Of a DNA stretch of 64,000 nt, positions 11,853-24,352 are shown in pieces. How positions within the stretch are numbered: the first letter of the stretch is position 1; every line of letters begins with the position of its first letter. Below the pieces are notes generated by a model, which did not search any database, was not told the DNA's origin, and worked only from the letters and a program-made list of their open reading frames with translations. A program made the translations under genes and the position numbers. Origin of the DNA: Symsagittifera roscoffensis (Eukaryota; Xenacoelomorpha; Acoela; Convolutidae); the NCBI RefSeq assembly GCF_963678635.1, contig NC_087064.1:45307346-45371345 (forward strand), given 5' to 3'.

Positions 11853-13301
11853 GGTTTTAGATGCAATTTCGTTGATTCTGCAGAACTTGAATAATAGTTT
11901 TTGTATGGAAAAATCTCTCGTATGAAAACTGATTCCTAAAAAGTACCAGTTTCAGATGATCTAGATAATTGATCCAGAATCTTTTTCAATGCCGAATTTG
12001 GTAAATTGCTCTGACGAAAAATCTGAAAAGTCTGGTTTTGTTGTTGTTAATAATTCTTTTTTAAAATCCTTGCCAAATACTTCAACCAAATGGGTAGAAA
12101 CATGTTATATTTAGCATCCTTATTAGCATTCATTATTGAAAAAATTAGACCATAAAGTGCTTATTACTAGCCGGCCAATCATGATCCACTCTAGGTCGTC
12201 CACATGACGAAACTTTGAGAGGTTGGGAAAAAATTGATCTCAACATCATACCTCTTGTATCGGTCTTCCCTATGATCTTTCGGGAATGTGGAATTACGAG
12301 TAGGCTTGAATTTGGTATTGGACTAAAAAGTTTGGCAAAATTATAAGAAAGAAAAACGGCGCGACGAACAGACGATGTATTTTTTCTGAAACTACGCAAT
12401 GAGTACGCGTCGACGGACTACCTCTTCTGTTGCTTGAAAAGACCTCAAAATCTCTAACATAGATGAGATTTTTAGACTTCGAATTCCCACATCTCCATAT
12501 TCTAAAGCAAGCGGAAATTAAATTGGAAAAAAGAATGGAATTCAAATGCTGACAATTTATCAAGAAGAAAAGATTCTTGAGAAAACGAAAAAGTTTTCCG
12601 CGAGAAACATTACAAAATCTGAAGTAGAGATATTTTGCATTTGGTGTTTAAATTGAAAATCATTTCCGCAAAACGAGTGAAAATTTTTCTGTTTTATTTG
12701 TTTCAAGGAACTTAATTACAACAAAACAATTTAGCTTCACAGTTTTCATTTGAAACTGATTTCAATTGAACAGATTTACAACTCGATTAGTGAAACAATT
12801 GCGCATAAACTGAATCGCAATGAGGTCTTTTACACTATCTTAAGGAGAGGACTTTTGAATTATTTAAATTTTTTGTCCGTCAATTTTTAAAACCTTTGCT
12901 TTGAACAGGTTGCGTTCCGTTTTAGTGGAAAATGCAACTATTGCTTCAATTGTTTGGTTTGTTTTTACCATATTTGATTGATCGGATTGATTATTTCAGG
13001 GTGATTGCTCTGATTGCTTAGACGAGTACGCTATCTAAGCAGACCAGTTTCAAAACAGTTTTTACAGTTAGCCACGTTTAAAAAATGTGATTCATTGGGT
13101 ACAGAGATTGAGCCAAGCGATCTTCAATGACGCCGGCTTCAGGCTTGCTCAAAATCTAAAACCTAGTCAATTAATTTTCAAAAAATTTTTATCAAAGTGA
13201 TCATTGATTGGGGTTGATCATTTCAGTGATCAAGGTTTCAGTATATTGAGTATCTTCAAATGTTTTTTGATCTTTTTTTAATGACTGAAATTTATATAAA
13301 A

Positions 13302-13525
13302 CAGGGGCGGATTTAGGGGGGGGCCTTGGGCGCCAATATATACTAAAACGCCTTTTTTAGCCTGTTTTTCAAAAGTTTTGCCTGCGGCGCAGAAATTTCG
13401 GAAAAAAACAGGGTCTTTTTAGAGCTTTAGGAGAGCTCGGAAAATCAATTTGGTTGAGCTAAAAAAAATTCGAAAATTTTGAAAATCAACCCCCTTTACT
13501 CGAGAAAACCCTAGATCCGCCCCTG
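13302..13525 (+). mobile_element. hAT-type MITE, internally deleted copy
   Basis: Termini CAGGGGCGGATTTAGG and CCTAGATCCGCCCCTG are inverted repeats; both sides carry the perfect 8-bp duplication ATATAAAA (13294-13301 and 13526-13533). An 8-bp duplication with CAGGGG-type ends is diagnostic of the hAT superfamily. At 224 bp it is about 188 bp shorter than the orthologous copy at 20105-20516, so it lost its middle after the segment was duplicated. Confidence 0.92.
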
Positions 13526-15422
13526 ATATAAAATATTTGTAGAGTTCCCAAACCCGTCGAAATTAAAAGTGGAAATTTTTGTATCAACTTTTAAAATTTT
13601 TTTCATTACCAACCACATATTTGAACTCTTTTATATGGAATATGCTCTAATGAATTTTTCACAAAGCGTTTTAAACAATGCTTGTCAAACAAAACCAAAA
13701 TTGCACAGCTGGTCTCAAGGCAAAATTCGCAATCATGTGACTTCACATAAGTCTGCTCAAACTATTTTTGGGAAACATCCATTCATTTTTCAAAATTTGA
13801 AATAATCTTGGAAATTTTTTAAAAAAATTTAAAGTGATAACATTTTTTAATCAAGGACGCACTTATTTAAACTTTGTTTTAAATTACCTTAATTCTGTTT
13901 TAAAATTTTATGCACCTTAGTTCACTTTACCTTTAGAAATATTTTTGAGCCGGATCAATTTGTCGCATACGCTACGCCTTCACGCAAAGAAAAAGCGCAT
14001 TTTTTCCAACCTGGCAAAATTGACAATAGTAAGACGTCGATAACTGGTCCAAAACTTCGTAACTCTAAGCTTAGGACAATTTTAAGAAATCGGAAGTTTT
14101 TTGGAGCAAAAAAGCACCCCAAGCATTACTCCATAATTATCTTCAAAAGTCAAAAATTTAGGAGAAAATATCAAAACTCGAATTGTTAAAGAGGAATTAG
14201 TTCCATAAAAAAGAAGCAGTTACTTTTAAAAAGCACCTGCCCGGTGTTATAAATATTGAATGGTCTGCTTAATGCACCAACAGCTTCACAGACTTTGATT
14301 TCATGAAATATCTTCGAATTGTTCTCAATGTTTTGCTTGTTTTCACGTGTGGTTTTCTCTACTGACTTCAGCAGCGAATACAATCAGGGTCGTCAGAAAG
14401 AAGGAATAGCGGGACTGATGAAGACAACAGTCTGAATTATCATTTTGAATTTTTCATGTGGCATCTAGACTGTTTAAAAAAATAAATGCTAGTAGAATTC
14501 CATATTTTAAACTTCGCGGAATAAAAATTCGCTAAACTCATCAGGTTCGAATCAGATTTAAAAATTTAAATATACTCTTTGTATGATTCGGATATGTACA
14601 CTCATCAAAAAACCGACTAACGATACTTTAATTAGGAAGGAAAATTTCAAAAAAAACCCTAAATATCTACATTTTTGATTAAACTAGGAGGTACTATTGG
14701 TTGTTCAAATCCAAAAACCGTTATGTCCAATCTTCTTGTGATGAATAAATTGTTGTGAAACGTTTTTAATTGGCTATCATTAAAATTATTACCTTATTGT
14801 TTCACCTATTTCAGCCTCATTTCGGTTCCGAGAAAGATCGGTTTCGGGTAGCTGGCTGATTGACAACATTTCATTTCATATGTAAATTAACCGTAATAAT
14901 TGGAAATTACTACTCAACAAACAATAACGAACTGCCATTAACTTTGGTATTTAAACGCAGAATTCAATGTCGTAAAATAAGCAGAAACAACATTAATAAA
15001 TTAATTTTAAAACAGCGCCTGAAAAACTTGAGAGGTTTGTTTCCATTTTTCAGTTTTCGACTTTTCTCACAGACTGTTTTCGTTCACCACAAATTTCATT
15101 AGTCAAGACCTTGGTTTTTCTCGCTACGAATTCTAGCGAGAACATCACCAATTCTCTTAGGACAGTTGCATGCGAAATTACTCATTGGTTTGATTGTTGA
15201 TTATCCAAATATGCAAGATCTGCGTAAGCCTTCATACATTAATAAGTCGAAAAATAAAATTGTGAGTAAAAATCGGAAAATAAAAAACAAATTGAATTTG
15301 GATATACAAAAAGTTGAACGCTAGACGCCTGAAAACAGACAACTTGTATCTCATGGCAATCTGTCAAAATAATTTACATTTTTTAAAAGGAATAAATAAA
15401 AATTGAGGAAATGTAAGATAAT

Positions 15423-16406
15423 TTTTGGAAACAATTTTTTATCATTATTATTATGATTTCTTTTATAACAACTGAATCAGTACATCATTATCCAGGTTTT
15501 TGCTTGTAAAGTTTTTGTGTAAAATTGTAATTAAAGTCTGGAGTAGCTCGTATTTGTCAAGTATTTCACTGAGCGAGTGCTACAAGTGTCCAAGAAAATT
15601 TTTACAGACTGAGGCCTCCTTTTTTCCCAAAAATGTTAAATTTATTTGGTTTTATTTCTAGTCATCCGAGTGAAGTTTCATTAGCAGTTCCGTACACTAC
15701 AAGCCTGTGATGAAGTACTGCTAGAAAAATTAAAAAACAGTAGGTTTTAATTATTTGTGTTAGTCAATTTTTTTGATAAGTTAATAAGTCTTGAAATCTA
15801 ACTTTGCGTACATGTGAAACCCTAAATATTTTGTACGAAGGCCTTTTTTATGATTACTAAATAATAAAAGCAAAAATTATTTCCTTTTAAAAAATTTAAA
15901 TCCATTTTAAACAAGATTTAAAATAAAGCTTTGATTTTGTTTATCGTCGTCGTTTCTACATTTTGCTAATAATCATTAAGAATACTACCATAGCCAGCTA
16001 ACAAGAAAAACTGAAAAAAAAATATATATATTTATATGTGATAATATTTCGAAACAAAAAACTTTAAAAATCTGAAAAACGAAGTTTTTGAAGTTACAAC
16101 TCTATGCCAGAAATGCTGTTCAAAAAATTCAATGGCGAGGAAAACGCCAGTCATAAAATCAAAACTATCAAAAAAATGCAGTAAGTATCTGCAGTTAGGC
16201 ATCAATCTAAGCAAGTTAGTCTAAAAATTGTAACCAATTTTGTTGACAGCTGTTCTTCCATTCTGTCTGCCGTTGAATTATTCAAATAAACAAATTGAAT
16301 TACAGGGGCTATATATATTAGACAACAAATATATTCGGCTAAAATGTACACAAAAGCTGACTGAAGTACACAAAGTACACAATTGCTGACTGAAAGCCTT
16401 TTAATT
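15423..16406. other. Spacer between the two duplicated segments
   Basis: AT-rich sequence between copies A and B with no support for a gene, RNA or recognised repeat. Contains tgagcgagtgctacaag-like unique DNA near 15570 and short poly-A and poly-T runs. I see nothing else in it. Confidence 0.5.
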
Positions 16407-16556
16407 CGTAATGCTCTCATAATAAATTAGGAAGAATGGACGAGTACATGTGGTGTTTGTTCTTTTGTAACTCAAAAGTGCAAATAACCAGCTGACCCAT
16501 TCCAAAATTTGGGAAAATTTGCTGACCGTTTCCATTGCAAATGACACAATTTAGAA

Positions 16557-17306
16557 CCCGGGTCGAGGTTTTGGTTTCATGATCAGACGGCCAGGACCAA
16601 ATTTTGGTATTTGCAGACCCTGCGGAACCAAGGCAATGTGTCCCCGACCGGCGTGACCGAAGGAAAGTTAACCGCAACCGGCGCGACCTAAGGAAAGCTA
16701 ACTGGGATCGGCGCGACCGAAGGAAAGTTAGTCACGGTGGTCGAAAACTAATCGAGGTGGTCGAAAAACTAATTGCAGTGGTCAAAAAATTAGTCGCGGC
16801 ATGGTCGAAAATTTAGTCGGGTCGAAAAAATTTCCGTGGCAGGTCGAAAAAATAGTCGCGGCATGGTCAAAAAATTAGTCGCGGCGGTCGAAAATTTAGA
16901 CGTGGTCAGCAAATATACAAAAACAATAAATGAAAATGAACAAGTGTTAATTTAAAGCTAAAACTATTTTGATTTTGTGTTAAGCTTATCGGGTTATGTG
17001 CTTGCAAAACTGTAAAACAGCTGCAAATAGCAAGAAAACCCATTAAACATGTATTTTTTGATCGCCGCGACTAAGTTTTTGACCGCCGCGACTAATTTTT
17101 TGACCAGTTCGCGACTATTTTTTCCATCACTGCGACTAATTTTTTGACCACCGCGACTAATTTTTCGACCATCGCGACCAAACTACGGTATTTCAAGAGT
17201 TTGTCCGCGACTTAAAACCCTGTTCAGACAATGAAATTTTTAGTCGCGGAATTAACATTTACGCGACCGACAAAGCCGAAAAATTAGTCGCGGTCCTCGA
17301 CCCGGG
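16557..17306. mobile_element. Foldback-like element, copy B
   Basis: Orthologous to 9382-10210. Termini CCCGGGTCGAGGT and CCTCGACCCGGG are inverted; the arms again consist of GGTCGAAAAATTAGTCGCGG-type units and their complements, with fewer units than copy A (750 against 829 bp). Unit-number change between the copies indicates that the repeat arms are unstable. Confidence 0.75.
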
Positions 17307-17814
17307 AAGTTTACTTTTGAAAAAACGGTTTTATGTGCCGCAAGAAATTATTTGCTTCCACTAGTTGAAATTTCATAAGACAACTTGTACAAACACTGGA
17401 GGCATACTCCTGGCAAATATTTGGAGCTTAAAGTCTTATTGTTTTCGCATGAACAAATTATTTTTTCGTTAACAGCTTTCCAATTGAGTTTTATAAAGCT
17501 ATACCTAGTTATCTTAAATACCCTCAGCTGATCGTTCATAATTCAACATTGGATGATTGAATTTTATAATAAGGTGTTTCAGGTATATACTAATTGCGCG
17601 CAGCACTGATGCAAATGCTCTTCTAGCCGTCCCCAATCGGAAAAGGTTTTTTTCTCTGGCTATTCTGCTCACTTTTTGTGTTCCTTTGATGCGATATCTC
17701 CATGTAATATACAGAAAGCTCATCGAGGTAAAAGTGTTGCAATAGTGTGTTTTGTATTTGCTTCATTGGGTCTTTTGGTGACTTCTCGTCCTTGATTAAT
17801 CAAAATGAGCTTAT

Positions 17815-18319
17815 TGTTCCGATTTTCGGAACGAAAGTAACGGAATGTTTAGGCTCGGGGGGGTTTTCTTTCAGACAAATTTCAACTTCTTAACTAGCCA
17901 CTTTTGACGGAATTCTTTTTATATCATTCAAAAGGTATTGTTGTCCTGAGCTTAAATTTGAAAAAATATTTCACCTGTCATCATTTTTTGTAAAGTTATG
18001 GGGTTTTAAAGATTGCCATTTTGGCCAATTTGAGACAATTAACGCACGATATATTTAGCGCTATTAACGCGTAAGCGGAGATTTTATCCGTCTTAGAAAT
18101 CGTTCCTTTTTGGTTGAAAGAAGCTAATTTGTCATAAATGATTTGTTACAATGAGCGAAATCTTTTCTTTTGAACTTTATAAGGCGTGTGGGGGATGATT
18201 TCATAAAAAAACTTAAAATTTTAGAAAAAGTTTTTTAATTTTATTTTATTACATTAAACTTTTTATGTTACTGCTGCTCCATAAAACTCAAAAGGCAGTC
18301 TTGAGACAAGCAGTCTTGT
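17815..18319 (+). repeat. ~540-bp dispersed element in copy B
   Basis: Starts tgttccgattttcgg and ends gacaagcagtcttgttt. It is the counterpart of 10655-11167; the second neighbouring copy (11314-11852) is missing here. Confidence 0.75.
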
Positions 18320-18904
18320 TTGATTTTTAAAAATTTTTTTTTGGCATTCTTTTTAGGCTGCAGAAAAATGGAAAAACTTTGTCGAGCCACAAAATAGGCG
18401 AACTTTGAAAGGTTGGGAAAAAATTGATCTCAAAATCATACCTCTTGTATCGGTCTTCCCTATGATCTATCGGGAATGTGGAATTACGAATAGGCTTGAA
18501 TTTGGTATTGGACTAAAAAATTTGGCCTAATTATAAGGAAGAAAAACGGCGTGACGAACAGACGATGTATTTTTTCTGAAACTACGCAATGAGTACGTGT
18601 CGACGGACTACCTCTTCTGTTGCTTGAAAATACCTCAAAATCTCTAACATAGATGAGATTGTAAGACTTTGAATTCTCACATCTCCATTTTCTAAAGCAA
18701 GCGGAAATTAAATTGGGAAAAAAGAATGGAATTCAAACGCTGACACTATCAAAAACAAAAGATTCTTGAGAAAATGAAAAAGTTTTCCTCGAGAAACATT
18801 ACCAAATCTGAAGTAGAGATATTTTGCATTTGGTGTTTAAATTGAAAATCATTTCCGCAAAACGAGTGAAAATTTTTCTGTTTTATTTGTTTCAAGGAAC
18901 ATAA

Positions 18905-19512
18905 GGATCAATTGAGCAATCTCCCCCCCCCCCCCATTCTCGCTTGCGGGGATCAAGCTCAATGGGTTCTTGAGACATGTTTATAAATACTTGAAAATAG
19001 TTTGGATGATATGAAATCATAAACAGATTCTCCAACGAATGAGGAAGGCCAAAATTTACAATATCAAAGCTCAAAAATTACAATTAAAGTGAAAAAAAAA
19101 TCAATAAATTTGAGGCAAACAAAGCTACTTTTTTCTGTACTCAAAGGATGAAAAGTGTTTTGCACACAATATTAAGGTGCTGCGGAGAGCAATGCTTAAT
19201 ATCGAGATCCAAGGCTAGATCATCAACCCTGATAATTCGCTTTCTGATGAGGCAATGGTCGCCCAAACAAAAAGCTTACAAAAAATTGTAGAATCGAATT
19301 TATTTTATAAAATTTGATTTTTTTTCTTTTTCAAAATTTTTCTCGATACTCATATAAAATAAACTTCAATTGGCCAATTGATTGCGTGCTACGAACATAT
19401 CAACCATCTTCTTGCGTTTGCTGACGTCTTTTTGTAGCGTTTTACGGTTTTTGCGTGGGGGGGGAGATAGCTCAATTGGTCATTACGGGGGGGGAGATAG
19501 CTCAATTGATCC
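18905..19512. mobile_element. 608-bp inverted-repeat insertion with G/C-run ends
   Basis: Left end GGATCAATTGAGCAATCTCC followed by a C run, right end a G run followed by GAGATAGCTCAATTGATCC: ~25-bp inverted repeats with one mismatch outside the run. Flanks are GAACATAA and GAACATGA (7 of 8 identical), consistent with an 8-bp target duplication. Copy A at about 12710 is the empty site. The right end is doubled: the G-run/GAGATAGCTCAATTG block occurs twice about 35 bp apart. No coding capacity. Confidence 0.85.
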
Positions 19513-20104
19513 GAACATGATTACAACAAAATAATTTAGCTTCACAGTTTTCATTTGAAACTGATTTCGATTGAACAGATTTACAACTCGATTAGTGAAA
19601 CAATTGCGCATAAACTGAATCGCAATGTCTTCTACACTATCTTAAGGAGAGGACATTTTGAATTATTTAAATTTTTTGTTCGTCAATTTTTAAAACCTTT
19701 GCTTTGAACAGGTTGCGTTCCGTTTTAGTGGAAAACGCAGCTATTGCTTCAATTGTTTGGTTTGTTTTTACCAGATTTGATTGATCGGATTGATTATTTC
19801 AGGGTGATTGCTCTGATTGCTTAGACGATTACGCTATCTAAGCAGACCAGTTTCAAAACAGTTTTTACAGGTAGCCACGTTAAAAAAATGTGATTCATTG
19901 GGTACAGAGATTGAACCGAGCAATCTTCAATGACGCCGGCTTCAGACTTGCTCAAAATGTAGAACCTAGTCAATTAATTTACAAAAAAATTTATCAAAGT
20001 GATCATTGATTTGGGGTTGATCATTTCAGTGATCAAGGTTCCAGTAAATTGAGTATCTTCAAATTTTTTTTGATCTTTTTTCAATGACTGAAATTTATAT
20101 AAAA

Positions 20105-20516
20105 CAGGAGCGAATTTAGGGGGGGGGGGGTGGACGCTTCCTTTCCTCCGGAATTCAACCCCCTGCCGACCCAAAGGGTCCCCCCTTTGGTACTTTTTAA
20201 GAAATAGATTTTTGGCCGACCGACCCTAAAATTTTTATAAAGGCGCCTTTGGCGCCAATATATACTAATTTTGAGTGGGGAGCGTGCGCCGAAAAAACGC
20301 GATTTTTTCTAATCAAAATTTTCCAAAAAGTGCCAAAAAACGCCTTTTTTAGCCTGTTTTTCAAAAGTTTTGCCTGCGGCGCAGAAATTTCGGCCAAAAC
20401 AGGGTCTTTTTACTGCTTTAGGAGAGCGCGGAAAATCAATATGGTCGATCTAAAAAAAATTCCGAAAATTTTGAAAATTAACCCCCTTACTCGAGAAAGT
20501 CCTAGATCCACCCCTG
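20105..20516 (+). mobile_element. hAT-type MITE, full-length copy (412 bp)
   Basis: Best copy of the family. Ends CAGGAGCGAATTTAGG and CCTAGATCCACCCCTG; perfect 8-bp duplication ATATAAAA (20097-20104 and 20517-20524). Internal landmarks used to recognise other copies: aaaggcgcctttggcgcc near 20240, gaaaaaacgcgat near 20292, tttgcctgcggcgcagaaat near 20369 and aacagggtctttt near 20398. Confidence 0.93.
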
Positions 20517-22400
20517 ATATAAAATATTTGAAGAGTTCCCAAAACCGTCGAAATTAAAAGCGGAAATTTTTGTATCAATTTTTCAAAATTTTTTCATTAC
20601 CAACCACATATTTGAACTCTTTTTTATGGAATATGCTCTAATGAATTTTTCACAAAGCGTTTTTAACAATGTTTGTCAAACAAAACCAAAACTGCACAGC
20701 TGGTCTCAAGGCAAAATTCGCAATCATGTGACTTCCCATAAGTCTGCTCAAACTATTTTTGGGAAACACACAATCATTTTTCAAAATTGAAATTAATCTT
20801 GGAAATTTTAAAAAAAAATTAAAGTGATAACATTTTTTAATCTAGGACGCACTTATTTAAACCTTGTTTTAAATTAACTTAATTCAGTTTTAAGATTTTA
20901 TACACCTTAGTTTACTTTACCCTTTAGAAATATTTTTGAGCCGGATCAATTTGTCGCATACGCTACTCCTTCACGCAAAGAAAAAGCGCATTTTTTCCAA
21001 CCTGGCAAAATTGACAATAGTAAGACATCGATAACTGGTCCAAAACTTCGTAACTCTAGGCTTAGGACAATTTTATGAAATCGGAAGTTTTTTGGAGCAA
21101 AATAGCACCCCGAGCACAACTACTCAGCACCGAGCACAACAACAAGTCAAAAATTTAGGAGAAAATATCAAAACTCGAATTGTTAAAGAGGAATTAGTTC
21201 CATAAAAAAGAAGCAGTTACTTTTAAAAAGCACCTGCCCGGTGTTATAAATATTGAATGGTCTGCTTAATGCACCAACAGCTTCACAGACTTTGATTTCA
21301 TGAAATATCTTCGAATTGTTCTCAATGTTTTGCTTGTTTTCACGTGTGGTTTTCTCTACTGACTTCAGCAGCGAATACAATCAGGGTCGTCAGAAAGAAG
21401 GAATAGCGGGACTGATGAAGACAACAGTCTGAATTATCATTTTGAATTTTTCATGTGGCATCTAGACTGTTTAAAAAAATAAATGCTAGTAGAATTCCAT
21501 ATTTTAAACTTCGCGGAATAAAAATTCGCTAAACTCATCAGGTTCGAATCAGATTTAAAAATTTAAATATACTCTTTGTATGATTCGGATATGTACACTA
21601 ATCAAAAGGCCGACTGATGATACTTTAATTAGGAAGGACAATTTTAGAAAAAACCCTAAATATCTACAGTTTTCATTAAACTAGGAGGTACTATTGGTTG
21701 TTCAAATCCAAAAACCGTTATTTCCAATCTTCTTGTGATGAAAAAATTGTTGTGAAACGTTTTTAAATGATGACTAACTTTAAAATTATTATCTTATTGT
21801 TTCACCTATTTCAGCCTCATTTCGGTTCCGAGAAAGATCGGTTTCGGGTAGCTGGCTGATTGACAACATTTCATTTCATATGTAAATTAACCGTAATAAT
21901 TGGAAATTACTAGTCAACAAACAATAACGAACTGCCATTAACTTTGGTATTTAAACGCAGAATTCAATGTCGTAAAATAAGCAGAAACAACATTAATAAA
22001 TTAATTTTAAAACAGCGCCTGAAAAACTTGAGAGGTTTGTTTCCATTTTTCGGTTGTCGACTTTTCTCACAGACTGTTTTTCGTCACAACAAATTTCATT
22101 TTCAAGACCTTGGTTTTTCTCGCTACGAATTCTAGTGAGAACATCACCAATTCTCTTAAGACAGTTGCATGCGAAATTACTCGTTGGTTTGATCGTTGGT
22201 TTTCCAAATATGAAAGATCTGCTTAAATTTTCATACAATTTGGAGTCGAAAAATAAAACTGTGTGTAAAAATCGGAAAATCAAAAAAAAATTGAATTTCT
22301 GATACAAAAAGTTGAACGCTAGACGCCTGAAAACAGACAAGTTGTATTTCATGGCAATCTACCAAAATAATTTACATTTTTAAAAAGGAATAAATAAAAA

Positions 22401-22860
22401 GTGAGGAAATGTAAGATAAGTTTTCAGTATTCAAATCATCTCACCGATTATGATCTTCTTAACAACCTCACTGGTACCATACTCCGTTTCAGGGAAAACA
22501 TCGTTGCCCTTTCTGCAGAAATAGTAGCTACGTTTTTGCAGAATAATGTCGATCCTAAAGATAGACCTTTCCTCCGATACCTGTGGTACGATGAAGGAAA
22601 AGTTGATACCCACGTTTACACTAGTCATACCTTCGGAGCTACACATTCCCCATGTGTTGCGTGCTATGCACTACGTCGTTGCACACTGGACAATGGAGAT
22701 AAGTACCCTCATGTCAGAAAATTTATCGAAACAAATTTTTACCGGGACAATTTATATATCATCATCATCTACGCCAGATGAAGCTCATCCTATCATGTCG
22801 GATACTCGAAAAATCCTCTCCTTCGGAGGGTTTAATCTCACATAGTGGAACTCAAAATAT
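22401..22860 (+). pseudogene. BEL/Pao reverse transcriptase remnant
   Basis: 22401-22781 reads LLNNLTGTILRFRENIVALS, then DRPFLRYLW and SPCVACYALRR, all standard positions of the BEL/Pao RT. The catalytic YVDD box is changed to FYRDN. After a frameshift, ARTPDEAHPIM-like sequence and RKILSFGGFNLT match the region after the catalytic box. Non-functional. Confidence 0.8.
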
Positions 22861-23348
22861 CAATCGTTGCCAGAAATGGTTGATTAGGCGCTACTTGTGG
22901 ACCCGGAGAACTGCAAACCCTGGCAACAACGTGTTCGCGGATTTCCATGAGATTCCATTATGGACACTAACGTAACTGATAAGAAACTTTTTCAAAAATT
23001 TCAGCCCCAAAATTTAAATACTCAGTGAATTCTTTTGAAATTCGTGGCTGCAATCTTTGATACTCTTGGTTTTGTAGCACCTCTAACTATTCGCTTGAGA
23101 AAAGTATTTCGGTCCGTTTGAAGCCAAGGCCGCCAAATGGAACAAGAAATCGAACCATTGTCGTCAACTCTAGAGTTCAAAAACAAAATCCAAACTTTGA
23201 AAACACTTTACGTTCCAGGAAACCTAATAAACGCAACAGAAACAAGATCTAAAGATATCCACATTTTTATAGAGGCCTCAGATCTTGCACTCTCAGCAGT
23301 TGTTTTTCGCAGAATATTCTATAAAGATAACACCGTGTCGGTCAAGTT

Positions 23349-23750
23349 TTGATGGGTAAAGCCCGAGTCGCACCAATGAAGCGAACGGCGATACCTAATT
23401 TGGAATTGCAAGCAGCTGTCAACGGCATACGAATGGCTCAATTCATTGTTGAAGAGTCAGATTACTCAATATGCAATCAATCCTTTTGGTCAGACAGCAC
23501 TATTGTGTTGTACTGGTTGAGAACGCCTCAAGTTCGAAACAAAACCTTTCTTGCACACCGATTAGCTGAGATTTTGCATATCTGCAATCCTCACGGTTGG
23601 AAATACGTTCTAACAAAGCAGAATCCGGCCAATGACGGCACTCAGGGTTATATCGTTGATAAAGTGACAATTCAGTCGCGCTACTTGAAGGACCGCAATT
23701 TCTTTGGAAGGACTAGCTTCATTGGCCGCAACAAAATCTGCTTTAACTAA
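23349..23750 (+). pseudogene. BEL/Pao RNase H remnant
   Basis: Reads GKARVAPMKRTAIPNLELQA, then FWSDSTIVLYWL and KYVLTKQNPANDGTQG, the conserved end of BEL/Pao RNase H (usually NPAD..TRG). It is the longest uninterrupted piece of the element; its continuation soon loses similarity. Confidence 0.85.
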
Positions 23751-24352
23751 ATAAAATCACAGTTTAGATGATGCCGGCTAATAAGTCTACTGTTCAAGGC
23801 TGTCAAACGCTCAAATCGCTCAGGTTTAGCAACTGGAGCAGGCTCATTTGCTCAATTGCTTTCTGCTACTTGGCCGTTGACAAAATTATGAAGCGAAGTT
23901 CTCATCTAAAATTCACTCATTCACTCATAATGCGAAAACTTACACTTACTTGATAAAATTCTATCAAGAAACAGACTTCTGGGTAGAGTATACTGATTTA
24001 AAGACCAACAGTCAAATTTCTCCCTCAAGTAGGCATCATCGAATTTTGTGCCCTTACATCGACGCTCACGGCAACAATCGCGCTCGAGGTCACTTGTCGA
24101 AAGCACCATTTTTGGTTACCTTTAGATATCCCAACCTTCTGGATGGATCAAATCAAATAGTCAAATTGCTCGTAAAAAGACTCACTTAGTGAAAATTCAT
24201 TCTGGAAATGAACAAACGCGTAGTATTCTCATGGAAATTACTGGATCCTTCACTGTCGTCTAACTGTAAGGCAGACTATACGAAACTACCTATTTTGTCG
24301 TAGAATGTTGCAGGAAGTTTCAGCACCCCTCATGGCAGACCGGCCAGCATTA

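Larger units (their letters stand above)
9232..15422. repeat. Copy A of a ~6.1-kb duplicated segment
   Basis: From ttcgtaatgctctcataata near 9232 to gaggaaatgtaagataa near 15422, the sequence matches 16407-22420 in the same orientation with scattered substitutions and several indels. Some blocks, such as 14186-14383 against 21183-21380, translate identically. Copy A keeps about 950 bp (11256-12208, with a second ~540-bp repeat) absent from copy B, and lacks the 608-bp insertion found in copy B. No gene is evident inside. Confidence 0.9.
16407..22420. repeat. Copy B of the ~6.1-kb duplicated segment
   Basis: Same orientation as copy A, offset about 7.18 kb at the start and 6.99 kb at the end because of internal indels. 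It lacks the 950 bp at 11256-12208 of copy A and has gained the 608-bp inverted-repeat insertion at 18905-19512. The BEL/Pao sequence begins exactly where similarity to copy A stops (about 22420). Confidence 0.9.

Noticed and set aside
14860-15102. 80-residue plus-strand frame repeated at 21944
   Set aside because: Different frames stay open in copies A and B and there is no protein-level conservation beyond the DNA duplication.
22054-22352. Open frames at the end of duplicated segment B
   Set aside because: Copy A has frameshifts and substitutions at the same place, and the sequences are AT-rich low complexity; no codon conservation.
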